Origin: Lasiosphaeria ovina
Lineage: Eukaryota > Ascomycota > Sordariomycetes > Sordariales > Lasiosphaeriaceae
Assembly (NCBI GenBank): GCA_033439765.1
Contig: JAULSN010000007.1
Span: 930,001-994,000 of the forward strand
Length of the DNA stretch: 64,000 nt
Direction: 5' to 3'
The position numbers and the translations under genes are program-made. Below the pieces are notes generated by a model. That model did not search any database. It had not been told where the DNA came from and saw nothing but the letters and a program-made list of their open reading frames with translations. This document shows positions 32,658 to 42,647 of this stretch, one piece after another; position 1 is the stretch's first letter, and each line of letters starts with the position of its first letter.

Positions 32658-34346
32658 ATGCGGCCCAGACTTGCTCTTCTCCGCCGGGTGCTTGCCCGAA
32701 AACTCCAGTCGCCGCCGTTGCGAAGCTTTGCGGGAACCTCAATCCACCGAACGCGACCACAGCTCCCTTTCCTTTCGGTGCCTACCAGAACACGCGCCCC
32801 CCATCAGTTCCGCTACCTGACAACGGAGCGCAAGGCCCGGCTCAAATATGAAATCAAGCTTGGAATCAAATACACGTCGTACCTCTGGCTTGCTGCTGGC
32901 GCCGTTCTCGCTGCAGGCTTTGCCATCTCCCAGGAATCGCTCGAGCGGCAGTATCCCACTCCCCACGAATGGAGCTTCCTGACGCGCATGCGGTTCCGTG
33001 GCGCCTTTTGTACGCGCGATCAGACCAATCCGCACCGCGCCACCGACTGGGTTGCTGTTATGCAGTGGATCAAAGGCTCGGTTGAGAGGCTGGAGAATCC
33101 AGGCATCGACGGCAAGGGTGTGCGCGATGCCCCGTCAAACAGGCCTCATGGCACAAAGGATATCGGTGCCATGCCCGAATCTTGGAGGAGGGGTTATTAC
33201 GAGACCATGATGATCTACGCCAAAGCATCTGAGCACTGCGAGGGTTGGGTGATAGATAAGACGAGGAACATGATCTTCCCTCCGGGGGTGATGATTGGAC
33301 CGTCGAACCCCCGGCCAAGACCCCTTCCAGCAGGGTTCCATGGGGCGCCCAAGGAGGAGAACTGCGAGTTCCCATTTGAGACACCTGATGATGTCTACTT
33401 GAGGATCATATCAACCGAGGGCCTGACTAACCGCCAAAGAATGGATGCGGGCTTGGCATATGCTTCTTGGCTGGAGTTCAAGGGCATCGCAGGGCCCGCC
33501 GGCATCATGTACGAGGATGCTGTTCAGCTGGCGCTCTCGGAACTACCATCGGCGCCAACTGAGCCTCTAGATAGCAAGACGTGGACTCTAAAGGAAGATG
33601 CCGGCGAGCCGTCGGCAAACTTGCTCACGGCGCTCACGGCATACGCAACCTACAGGGCACGACAAGGAGACGTCTCATCAGCCCTCCCTATTTTCGTCTC
33701 CATCCTGAAAGCCCGCCGAAGTCTTCCCACCCTCGCTGACTCGGTCTCAAACCAACTATGGGCACCACGGCGGGACACATCACCGGCAACCGCCGCCGGC
33801 GCGGTATCGGGCCTTGGCAAGTCCATTATCAGCTTCTTCGGGCCGCCTCCCTACCCACCGCCTCCGGACGACGGCGTCGCCCCACCCATCAGAGACGCCA
33901 AGGAGCTGTGCGAGGAAGCCGCTCTGAGTCTGCACATTGGCGAGATCATGTACACGGCGCCGAACGGCACCAGCAGAGAGGAGGGCCTAAGCTGGACCAG
34001 GGAGGCTGTCGACGTGGCCGAGGAGCAGCTGCACAAGCTCACCTCGTCTGCCGCGGATAAACCAGCTTTCAGGACATGTCGGGATTGCCTGTCGTCGGGC
34101 CTGCAGAACTGGTCCACGATGGTAGCACAGCTGGCACGGGACGAGGCTGCCAAGACGGAAGTCGCCAAGGCCAAGAAGAGTAGTTCCGCTTGGCTCAGCC
34201 TGTGGGGCTCCGAGACCAAGAAGGAGGACACCAGCCGCTGGGCCGCCGAGGAAAAGGTCATCCAGGAGCGTGAGAGGAGAGCAAAGGATCTGCTCGACGA
34301 GCTGCGGCCGCCTGGCGCTGGGCTGGCTTCCCTTTTTACCGCTTAG
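32658..34346 (+). CDS. Mgr3-like mitochondrial inner-membrane TPR protein
   Basis: One exon, 562 residues; ATG at 32658 chosen because the frame upstream starts only at a TTG. The N-terminus is Arg-rich without acidic residues (MRPRLALLRRVLARKLQ), a mitochondrial presequence. One membrane helix at about 74-91 (LWLAAGAVLAAGFAI) is followed by a large soluble domain with helical repeat character (for example RMDAGLAYASWLEFKG) and a Lys-rich end. The pattern matches fungal proteins related to yeast Mgr3, an adaptor of the i-AAA protease. Many fungal annotations call this family MFS maltose permease, which does not fit one membrane helix. Mitochondrial location is fairly sure; the Mgr3 role is inference. 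Confidence 0.75.
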   Translation: MRPRLALLRRVLARKLQSPPLRSFAGTSIHRTRPQLPFLSVPTRTRAPHQFRYLTTERKARLKYEIKLGIKYTSYLWLAAGAVLAAGFAISQESLERQYPTPHEWSFLTRMRFRGAFCTRDQTNPHRATDWVAVMQWIKGSVERLENPGIDGKGVRDAPSNRPHGTKDIGAMPESWRRGYYETMMIYAKASEHCEGWVIDKTRNMIFPPGVMIGPSNPRPRPLPAGFHGAPKEENCEFPFETPDDVYLRIISTEGLTNRQRMDAGLAYASWLEFKGIAGPAGIMYEDAVQLALSELPSAPTEPLDSKTWTLKEDAGEPSANLLTALTAYATYRARQGDVSSALPIFVSILKARRSLPTLADSVSNQLWAPRRDTSPATAAGAVSGLGKSIISFFGPPPYPPPPDDGVAPPIRDAKELCEEAALSLHIGEIMYTAPNGTSREEGLSWTREAVDVAEEQLHKLTSSAADKPAFRTCRDCLSSGLQNWSTMVAQLARDEAAKTEVAKAKKSSSAWLSLWGSETKKEDTSRWAAEEKVIQERERRAKDLLDELRPPGAGLASLFTA

Positions 34347-34746
34347 TACATGGTGTTGTTTGTATATATATGTACATAACCCACGCATGCTCATTTAGCA
34401 GAGACTCTCATCGACGTGGGCCGAAACAATGGCATAGGGACGAACGCTCGTTTCACATCCGGGAACAATCTCGGGTTGTATATGATGTAAAAGGTTAGCA
34501 TAGCAGTTTGGAAAGATACCAGCATCAAGGGAAACGAATACATATGCAGCTCAGTGTATGAGAAATTGCATTCCTCTTGTACGTGGCTATGAGGTGTCTA
34601 TGTGGTGAAATCCCCGTAATGGCTTTCTTGTCCGAGTATCTACTGGCCACGATTGCCAAGATATAGAGACGAGACACAAGCCAGATCGCCTCAGCTGCTG
34701 CCGCCCCTCCTCGCGCCACGCCATGGATGCAGTTGAGTTGGGATTA
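34347..34746. other. Intergenic region between convergent genes
   Basis: 400 bases between the Mgr3-like and Arb2-domain genes, probably 3' UTRs. Nothing else seen. Confidence 0.5.
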
Positions 34747-36311
34747 TCACTTGTCTGCCTCGGTGATCTCGAGCTTCTTCATCCCGACCACCAGAGCCTC
34801 CTCTGCCTGCTGCTGCTGATCCTCCTCGCCAGGAGCGACACCGGCAGCGCCGCCGCCCTCTCCTCCCTCATCTCCACCACCCACAGCCCAGGTGTCCTCT
34901 TCGTCCGAGTCGCCTCCACGGCTGACGATGGTGAAGGTCGGATTGATGTAGTCGCTGCCGGCAAGCGCAACCTCCTGAATAAACTCCAGCACCGCCTGCT
35001 TTGCCTCGATCAGCAGCAGCTCCGACAGCTTGGCCTCGGGGCCGGCGCTGTAGGCTGGACAGCCGTACGCCACCGAGCCGGTTATCTCGGGGTTGCTGTC
35101 GGGCCCGGCGACGGGCGTGTTGAGCGGCGCGTCGTCCATGACATAGGCCCGGGCTCGCTGTCGGAATGGCGTCGATGGTCAGTGGAAATAGTTACTAGTT
35201 ACTTCATAATGGACATATGGCCGAGGGGTTAAGGGGCAAGGAACAGGGGAAGAAAGCTATGGTGCTAAGGAGAGAGGGGCAGCATACATGCTTCATAAAG
35301 GTCTTGAAGCCTTCGCACTTGAAACGAGCAGCGTCGTAGTAGCCGCCCAGGTTCACGAGGCAGTTCAAGCGGCGGCCCAGCTTGGCCCACTTCCCCTCGT
35401 TGTCAAGATATTGCTCTGCATGGTCGGCGGCATCGCCGACAGCAATCACATCGACTTTGGCGTTCTTGGGCACCAGCACCGGAATGACCTTGTCAAAGAT
35501 GTACCGCACGTGCTCCGCGGCAGTGGGCTGGCCCGGGATGGTGTTCTTGGACGGGTCGAAGTAGCGGCCGTAATGTACGGCGCTGGCCATGGGAATGGCG
35601 TGGCGGCCGCTCGGCGTCAGGCCGCGGTGGCCCTCGGGCCACCAGAACAGCTCCCCCGTGTTGGCGATGATAATGCCCGGCGCGCTGGCGTCGGCGGCCG
35701 ACGACTTCTGCGTCTTGAGACCTTTGACGAAGCCGACGACGGAGCCCTTGTTGATGCCGCCGGATCCTCCAACCACGCGTTGGGCCAGCACCCCAAACGC
35801 CTGTACCGACTCCCCGAGAATCAAGACAACGCGGGAGCTCTTGCTGAGATTCGCAGATACGCAGATTGGGATATGGGGCTTGGACGGGTCCGTCTGTCCT
35901 AGAGGCAGCATCACTGTCTCCAAGCCCTCTGCCGCGAGGCGGTCTTTGATGATCCCCCCCACGGCATCTGTCATCTCTATCAGTTTAGGGTTTCCGCAAG
36001 ATGCTCGCCTGGTGGAGATCTGAGCAAGGAGTAACTGACCGTTGAAGGCAAAGCGCTGGCGCTCATTCCAGCGCTCGTTTTTGGTGAGGAAGAACTTGAA
36101 ATAGTAATCGGGATCCTCGAGCGACCGGATCTCGTCGACATCATTGACGAAATAGCTGCGAGCCGGGAAACAGCGACGTGTTAGCACAACAAGAAGGTCA
36201 CTTCACTTGGTCGGCCTTGGAGCTGGAATATAGCGGAACGAACCCAAGTTCGGTGAGGTCTGACTCGAACTGAGGGTCGGCCGGGAGGCCAGACCAGCGA
36301 CGGCGGAACAT
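34747..36311 (-). CDS. Arb2-like domain protein
   Basis: Spliced as complement(34747..35157, 35288..35967, 36040..36155, 36244..36311), 424 residues. The joins restore LTELG-YFVNDVDEIRSLE, RFAFN-DAVGGIIKD and FMKH-RARAYVMDD. Residues about 15-320 carry the Arb2 fold: N-terminal FESDL..LGYFVN, KNERWNERQR, then a Rossmann-like alpha/beta part with VVLILGESVQAFGV, GGINKGSVV, APGIIIANTGELFW and DVIAVGDAADH. The C-terminus is acidic and Gly/Glu/Gln-rich. In S. pombe Arb2 belongs to the Argonaute chaperone complex that matures siRNA; the same domain occurs at the C-terminus of Hda1-type deacetylases. No deacetylase domain is present here. Whether it serves RNAi in this fungus is unknown. Confidence 0.88.
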
Positions 36312-37172
36312 GGTCGCTCGAAGTGTGTACGGGGAATCTTGGACGGAGGGTTTAGGCTGCGATTTGTGCTTCGTAGAGGTGGTTGAGCTTGTGAAGAGGG
36401 GTGAAGAGGGATGTTCCCCGAGCTATTGAGCGAACCTGAAAGAGTGGAGGGGTGAAGGGGAAGAGGGAAGAGGGAAGGAGGGGCACCTGATTGGAGTTGA
36501 GACGGACGTCGACGGCGTGTTCGAGTTGCGGCTACCTATTCGAGAAAGTCAAGTGAAGGAGAGGCACGCAACGGCGGATGGGGGCATCGGAATAAGGAAA
36601 AGGGAACGGGCAGCGGTCTCCGGACTCGCCATTGACGTCTAAGGCAAACGAAGAGATGGCCCATTGACAGATATCGCAGCATCGGCTGCGGGAGCCCGGC
36701 ACATTTCGTGAAATACAAACGCTCATCCAGCTCATGATTCCGTACTGCCTAGTCTGGTTGGAGAAGGCGCGACCTGCGCCGATGGAGAGCAGACAGTGAC
36801 TCTGTGGCAAATATCCAGCAACAAGTTCGTCGCAGCGACTGCGCCGGCAAGAGCAGCAAGTAGACCGTACACACTGTCACTCGACCTCAACGAGACTCAT
36901 AACAGTGCGATGAGGGGCACGACGAGAGCTTCTCGACCCTGTGCCGATGTGATCGTTTAGGCTGTGATCCTCCTTCCCTAGCCTTCTGCTACTGCAACCC
37001 TTCCGCCACTGCAACCCTTCCGCCACCTAGCGACGACGAGGCCTCAGCGACATGGCGGGGAGCACGGCTAGATACGAAGGCTACCGGTGTTCTACTTGCT
37101 TCCGATCTAACACACGATTGATGGATATTCTTCCTCACATCCCGAGCAGAGCCCAAGATTGCAATGAAAAAA
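36312..37172. other. Intergenic region, Arb2-gene promoter and downstream of U2
   Basis: About 860 bases. Contains a 17-bp tandem duplication at 36991-37024. Short minus frames at 36532-36810 look non-coding. Confidence 0.5.
36991..37024 (+). repeat. 17-bp tandem duplication
   Basis: ACTGCAACCCTTCCGCC occurs twice head to tail (36991-37007, 37008-37024), about 150 bases beyond the 3' end of U2. Confidence 0.9.
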
Positions 37173-37365
37173 GTGTTCGCATCACCTGGAGGCAGTGTAA
37201 TACCAGGGACACAGTGGAAGACCTCCATAGGCAAGCCCAGCGGGAAGTCGACCGATTGACAAAAATTAGGATAATCAAGATTCTACTCCGTAGAGTAGTT
37301 TCAGAGATTAAACTGAAAAGAACAGATACTACACTTGATCTAAGCCAAAAGGCAAAGAGAGCTAA
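37173..37365 (-). ncRNA. U2 spliceosomal snRNA
   Basis: The minus strand carries the highly conserved U2 5' half: CTCTCTTTGCCTTTTGGC, then TTAGATCAAGTGTAGTATCT and GTTCTTTTCAGTTTAATCTC. The branch-site pairing segment GTAGTA is at 37327-37332 (complement). A stem-loop CTACTC-TACG-GAGTAG (37283-37298) corresponds to stem II. An Sm site AATTTTTG is at 37260-37267. Stem IV CCTGG..CCAGG, with the conserved loop TATTACACTGCC, is at 37185-37207. About 193 nt, the normal size for a compact fungal U2. The 5' end is estimated by comparison with the fission yeast start and may be off by a few bases; the 3' end likewise. U2 base-pairs with the intron branch site. Confidence 0.95.
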
Positions 37366-37407
37366 AGAAGAAAAAAAGGAAAAAAGAGTTCTAAAAATTG
37401 GGAGGGG

Positions 37408-37425
37408 GCGCGCGGTTATATAGCG
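37408..37425 (-). promoter_or_regulatory. TATA-like element upstream of U2
   Basis: The minus strand reads CGCTATATAACC about 45-55 bases upstream of the estimated U2 5' end, a reasonable place for a snRNA TATA element. It lies in the interval shared with the divergent MRP2 gene. Confidence 0.35.
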
Positions 37426-37642
37426 GTGTAGTTGGTCCGTGCACGACTGCAAAAATTCGACCGCATGGCAGTATTTTTAAAGTGGGTACCGCACGCAGGC
37501 ACGGGTAAGCTCCGGGAGATTCTTCCCGCCAAGGACCTCCAGGATTGCGCGCTCCGATCACTGCTGTGAGAGGCGTTGACCACCTGCGCGCCCAGCCAGC
37601 CAGACCAATTCGAGCAAGGACGAGAGAAGGAAATCCGCCAAG

Positions 37643-38176
37643 ATGTCCATGTTCCGGTCGAAGAAGTTCGACCTGGGCTGCTTCGCCAACGTCAAGACGA
37701 TCCGCGACCACTCCAAGCGGAAAGCATTCGAGGCCTTTGAGCCAGAGAGGTCAGCAGCCCAGCCACAGTTACCAGCACTTCATAGATATACGTTTGAAGC
37801 TCCACTAGAGCGACAGAGCAATAAAGCTGACAACTTGCTACGCAAAAAACAGACAAGCGCTGCGGTACGTCATCCGCAACACGACGCTGCCGGCGCGGAC
37901 GCGTGCCATCGCCCAGCTGCAGCTCGCCGAGACGCACTGCTACACGCGGTCGACACAGATCCGCAACCGCTGTCTCATGGGCGGCAAGGGGAGAGGTATA
38001 CTGCGGGACTTTAAGCTGTCAAGAGTGAGTTTCTTTCTCGTTCTCTTCGGCTCCCCTCTATCCATCCACGCTTTTGTCTTGGTTGGACGTGGGAGTTGAC
38101 GTCTTTGCCGCAGTTCAACTTCCGATTGCAAGCTCTTGCGGGCAATATACCGGGCGTAAAAAAGGCCAGCTGGTAA
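37643..38176 (+). CDS. MRP2: Mitochondrial small-subunit ribosomal protein uS14m
   Basis: Spliced as 37643..37749, 37853..38024, 38114..38176, 113 residues. Joins: FEPER-QALRYVIRNTTLPARTRA and FKLSR-FNFRLQALAG; donors GTCAGC and GTGAGT, acceptors CAG. The C-terminal half has the uS14 signature (TRSTQIRNRCLMGGKGRG..RDFKLSRFNFR) and ends GVKKASW, as bacterial S14 ends with a conserved KASW. There are no zinc-binding cysteine pairs, so it is the zinc-free form. It is a protein of the mitochondrial 37S subunit. The start lies about 280 bases from the divergent U2 gene. The first intron hides most of the coding frame, so an unspliced reading gives a misleading 123-residue frame. Confidence 0.95.
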
Positions 38177-38664
38177 AGCTTCTCGAGAGAAAATGGAACT
38201 GGCTAGAAGAGGACCGTGATGCGAGTTTGTCAAGTCGATGCCAATTGTACTCACAGGCTAGGATTGCGCGCTCTAGGAGGGGATATCTGGCGAGACAGAT
38301 GCCAGATCCAGAGTGGACAACTCGCGTGGGCTGTGGATGTTTGACACTCATCGAAGACCTTTCCCGAACCCCTTTACGGTTGTTAATAGGCGTATATGGA
38401 AACCATGCAAAGAAGGGTTTCCAACCTCCATTTACGGCCATGTACAATTTTGATGTTACATATATATTATTAGAAAAAATGCCTGCCACGGCCCCTCTTT
38501 CTCTATTGAACGCCGGATTCCCATACCCAACCCAATTGCAGTGTATCCCCCGCTGACCCGCGTTATGCTTGGACGGGGCGATGAAGCCACGACCTCACGC
38601 AATGGCCAGAATGTTGAAAGCGCTTTACTATATATATATACAACAAGGTGAAGAAATGGCCCAA
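38177..38664. other. Intergenic region between convergent MRP2 and LIP5
   Basis: About 490 bases, AT-rich with a TATATATATA run near 38630. Probably 3' UTRs. Nothing else recognised. Confidence 0.5.
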
Positions 38665-40104
38665 CTACAGAGATTCCCTACTCGCCGTCTCCTCGGCAGC
38701 AACGGCTTGGCCGACGAGCTTCTCTGTCGACGCGCCGGCCCTCTCGCCTGCTCGCTTGCGCAAGACGTTCTCGATGAAGGCCTCGCCCGCCTTGTATGAG
38801 GACCGGACTAGGGGCCCGCTGGCGCAGTGCAAGAAGCCCATGTCGAGGGCTCGCTTGCCCCAGAGATCAAACTCGTCGGGAGTGACGTACTTCTCGACCT
38901 TGAGATGGCGCTTGGTGGGGCGCATGTATTGCCCGAAGGTAACGATATCGACGTCGACCTTTCTCAGCTCTGGAAGCACGCACACGACCATTAGCGTTCA
39001 AGTTAAACAGGACATATCGGCTTGGTGGTCAAGAGCTGCATGTTTGGGTGGATTGTCACACAGGAGGCTGAAATTGGAAAATAAGTTACCTCGTAGCGTC
39101 TCCCAAAGCTCCTCTTCCTGCTCGCCTAGCCCAAGCATGATGCTAGTCTTGGTGATGATGTTGTCCTTGCCCTTGACATCTTTGACATGCTTGAGCACCT
39201 TGAGACTCTGGCGGAAGGTGGCACGCCGGTCGCGCACGTACGGGGTCAGACCCTCGGTAGTCTCGACGTTGTGGGCGTAGACGTCGAGGCCGCTCTCGGC
39301 CACGATTCGAACCATGTCGAGGTCTCCCCTAAAGTCGCCGGTCAGGGCCTCGACGAGTAGGGTTGGCTTCTTTTGCTTGATGCGGCGGATGGTTTCGGCA
39401 AAGTGGTGGGCGCCGCCGTCAGCCAGGTCGTCCCGGTCAACGCTCGTGAGCACCACGTAGCCGAGCCCCCAGCGTGCCAGGGCCTCGGCCGTGTTCTCGG
39501 GCTCGTGCGGATCGAGCGGGGCGGGCGCGCGGTTCGTCTTGACGCTGCAGAAGCGGCACCCGCGTGTGCATGTGTCGCCCATGAGCATTATGGTTGCTGT
39601 GGCCTCGGCCTTGTTGGAGCCGCCCCAGCACTCGCCAATGTTGGGACAGCGTGCCTCCTCGCATACCGTGTGCAGGTTCAAACCCCGCAGGTCCGCTTTA
39701 ATCTTGGCGTAGTTGGGATTTGTTCCGGCCGAGGGAATCGGCGTCTTGAGCCACTCCGGCAGCCGCGTGATGGTCCGCTTCCGGCCAGCCGGTCCGACCT
39801 CGGCGGTGCGCAATGTGTAGGCATCGCTTGGGGCGAGAGGCGCGGCGGGCGACGAGCTGGGCAAGAAGTCGGAAAAGGGCGCTACGGTCGCGTCCCGGAA
39901 GTATGTAGGCCGTGGCTTGCTCGGCTGTGGTGTTGTTGTCGTTGTTGAGGATGAGGCGGGCTGCGAGGGCTGTGATGTCGGCGCTGCTGCGGCATGGATT
40001 GGCGGAGAGGGAATGGTGGCGTACGACCGCAACGGCACGCCTGCGCCTGCCAGGGATCGCCGGAGCGGTCCTTGCATTCTCTGAATTGGCACCGAGGACA
40101 CCAT
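38665..40104 (-). CDS. LIP5: Mitochondrial lipoyl synthase (radical SAM)
   Basis: Spliced as complement(38665..38969, 39090..40104), 439 residues; the intron (GTAACT donor, CCAG acceptor) joins WETLR to [15 protein letters not shown]. It inserts two sulfurs into octanoyl-protein to make lipoyl groups on pyruvate dehydrogenase, related complexes and glycine cleavage H protein. The N-terminal 80 residues are Ser/Thr/Pro/Ala-rich with Arg, a mitochondrial presequence. The auxiliary 4Fe-4S cluster motif [12 protein letters not shown] gives Cys148, Cys153 and Cys159; the radical SAM motif CTRGCRFC gives Cys179, Cys183 and Cys186. The [19 protein letters not shown] segment (here [15 protein letters not shown]) and the C-terminal RSSYKAGE serine are present. 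The family is certain. Confidence 0.96.
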
Positions 40105-41685
40105 TATGTGTTGTATGGGTGTTTGCTTGTCTTGGCAACGGTCTTGCGGTGTGGTCGAGGCCGGGACTGTTCACCTTGGCTTGGTCGGAGCGATGACAAA
40201 ATTCGGCTCCCGGCGCTCTGGGATTTTCGGGTCATCGTCCTCTGTTCCCGCCGCTAACCGTGCCAAGCCTAACCATGCTTAGCCGAGTTGGGGGGTCATT
40301 ATGTAAGCAGCACATTCCGACTCGGAGCCAATTCAGTGGTGACGAAGCTTCAAGTTGTGCTGCGTTGCTCCGTCGACACATCTCTGTTTCTCCTAGTACT
40401 TTTCGCATCAGGCAATTTCTGACGTATTCTTTTTTCCATTGAAGTTATGCCCTCGTAGCTGTACGTAGGTATTTGCTAGGTGGTTACCTTGGTGGGACCG
40501 TGAACTTCTGGTTTGCCCCAAACACGTCACTTCTCAGGGCAGTCCTCGCCTGTAGACCCCTGCATAATCTAGCACTTCAATTTGGGCGCCACTCATAAGG
40601 CCTTGCCCTGTGGACCAGCTGTGGGCACTGCTTTAGCTCGGCTCTCAAGTGAGAATGGGACTTTGGCTTTCTTAATAAAGGCTCTTGATTGATAGCACCC
40701 TTGAATTCCCCATCCATAATGCAGCTTCCACGGCTGAATGCGGGGAACCCCAAGCTGTGGCTGCTGGGCGATTATGGACGGTGATGAAACAACGATGCTA
40801 CGCGGGCAGTTGTTACTGGGAGAGGATCGGATGCCTATTGCGTACGAAAGCCTCTCGTGTTCGGTTCTCTGCCTCGAATGGGCTCGTGAATGTCAGCAAT
40901 GTCTTACGAGAGAGATCCAAAATACACACAGCAAAGCGCTCACTACAAGTTAGCTCCCGATTTGTCTGCTCTCCATTCGCCAGAGCGCAGAAAGGTCAGC
41001 AAATGCGGCTGATGCGGAAGCCGTCTTTCACGTGCTGTTTGCTTCGCCAAATGCTGACGACGGCACCGGCGCGTTCGGGAACTCAGGGTCCCGTTCGCCA
41101 ACTGAGGCTTATTACCTGTAATCCAATCGAAGATCGCGCAACCACGAGGGACGGGACCAAACAACAAAGAACTCGTTTCAGTTCTTATCCGAAGCCCAGA
41201 CAAACGCTCAATAAGTATTCGTACCTTGTTCTATAGTTGCCTCAGGAAATAGCTGCCGGACTTTGAAAGGCGCCCATCAAAGCCCCTTCGTAATACCGTG
41301 TAATAACTGGCAATGGGGCACTGTGACCCAGCTCCAGGCTTAACACGCTTCCATGCAAGTGAGCATGCAATTTCGTTAAAAGCGAACCGTGGCTGAGTCC
41401 GTCCGCCCCAGTATTTTTAGCCACGCCACGGTGGTCACGGCTCGGCCACCCGACCCTACTGTTAGTGACCACGTTCCCAGGCCTTCTTCCCTGACCTGGT
41501 TTCGGCTTGCTTTGCTCGCCTCCGCAAATCGTCTCACAGCACCACCCTCAGCAACTCTTTCAACCGCCAGCCTCCCATTCCAACCTCCCTCTCGCAGCCT
41601 CGACGCGCAACAACCTCGCCCTTTGCACATCGCGCACGCTCGATACAAACCCCAAATACAAGTTTGAGGCAATACCACCGCCAAA
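40105..41685. other. Divergent promoter region of LIP5 and synaptobrevin genes
   Basis: About 1.58 kb. The part just before 41686 is pyrimidine-rich, typical of a leader. Short frames at 40685-41236 do not look coding. No RNA gene was recognised. Confidence 0.5.
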
Positions 41686-42647
41686 ATGTCTGAACCGTAC
41701 GATCCGTATATTCCCAACAGCCCGCAGCGCACCCCAGGGCCGCCGGGCTCGGTGCAGGGCACGCCCCAGCAAGGCACGCCCCAGGGAACACCTTTCCAGC
41801 AGCAGGGCTCGCCGCAACAAGGCACCTCTGATCCGAGAATAGCGCAGTTGCAGTCGGTAAGTCGTTTTTGGTTTGGTGTGATGGTCGTTCAATCGACGAT
41901 GATGGGGAAATGAGGTTCTGTACCGTTCGTCAGCGGCTTCCGTTTCAGCCGCCCGACATCACGACCGACGAGCAGCGACATCACTACCGCTCCCGGCATT
42001 GCGAGATTGGCTCGGCCTGCTCCCAATACTGTATGCCGGGTAAGCTGCGACCGAGAAGACGATGCATCGAGCCATACACAATACAAGAACGCACGTTGGT
42101 AATCGGACAACCCGTCGCTTATCGAGTTGTTCCTCCTGCGACTCGCTTCTATCAACACCGGACGGTATAGCGAGACGCCTGAACAAAAACTGCGCAATGG
42201 AGAATCGCGACACCCGTTCATCTTGATTGGCGCATGCGTGTCTTGTTCAGATACTTGGAGAATGCATACTAACATGGCACGCAGACGCTCGATGATACTA
42301 TGCAGCAGATGAAAGACAACATCAACACTCTGGATCAACGCGGCGACAAAATCAACACTCTCCAGGACAAGACTGACAACCTGGCCGTGTCTGCACAAGG
42401 GTTCCGACGCGGCGCGAACAAGGTCCGCAAGCAGATGTGGTGGAAGGTACGAGATCTGTGAACACCGCCCCTGGAACCCAAATACTGACCACTGCAACAG
42501 GACATGAAAATGCGTATGTGCTTGATTGTTGGAATCATCGTTTTGATTCTAGTCATCGTCCTTCCAGCGGGTATGTTTCTCTCTTCCAGTTCGTGTACTG
42601 CCGCGCAGGGCCTGACTTGTTTTCTAGTGCTTGCTACCAAAAAGTAG
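41686..42647 (+). CDS. snc1: Synaptobrevin-type R-SNARE (Snc1/2-like)
   Basis: Spliced as 41686..41856, 42285..42446, 42501..42570, 42628..42647, 140 residues. Intron 1 is unusually long (428 bases, TACTAAC branch site); the last exon encodes only the end of V then LATKK. Residues 1-57 are Pro/Gln/Gly-rich ([18 protein letters not shown]). The SNARE motif spans about 58-111 with the ionic-layer Arg76 in LDQRGDK and the conserved [27 protein letters not shown]-terminal membrane helix is at about 118-135. It is a v-SNARE for secretory vesicle fusion with the plasma membrane, important at hyphal tips. Family is certain; Snc rather than another R-SNARE is judged from the lack of a longin domain. 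Confidence 0.95.
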
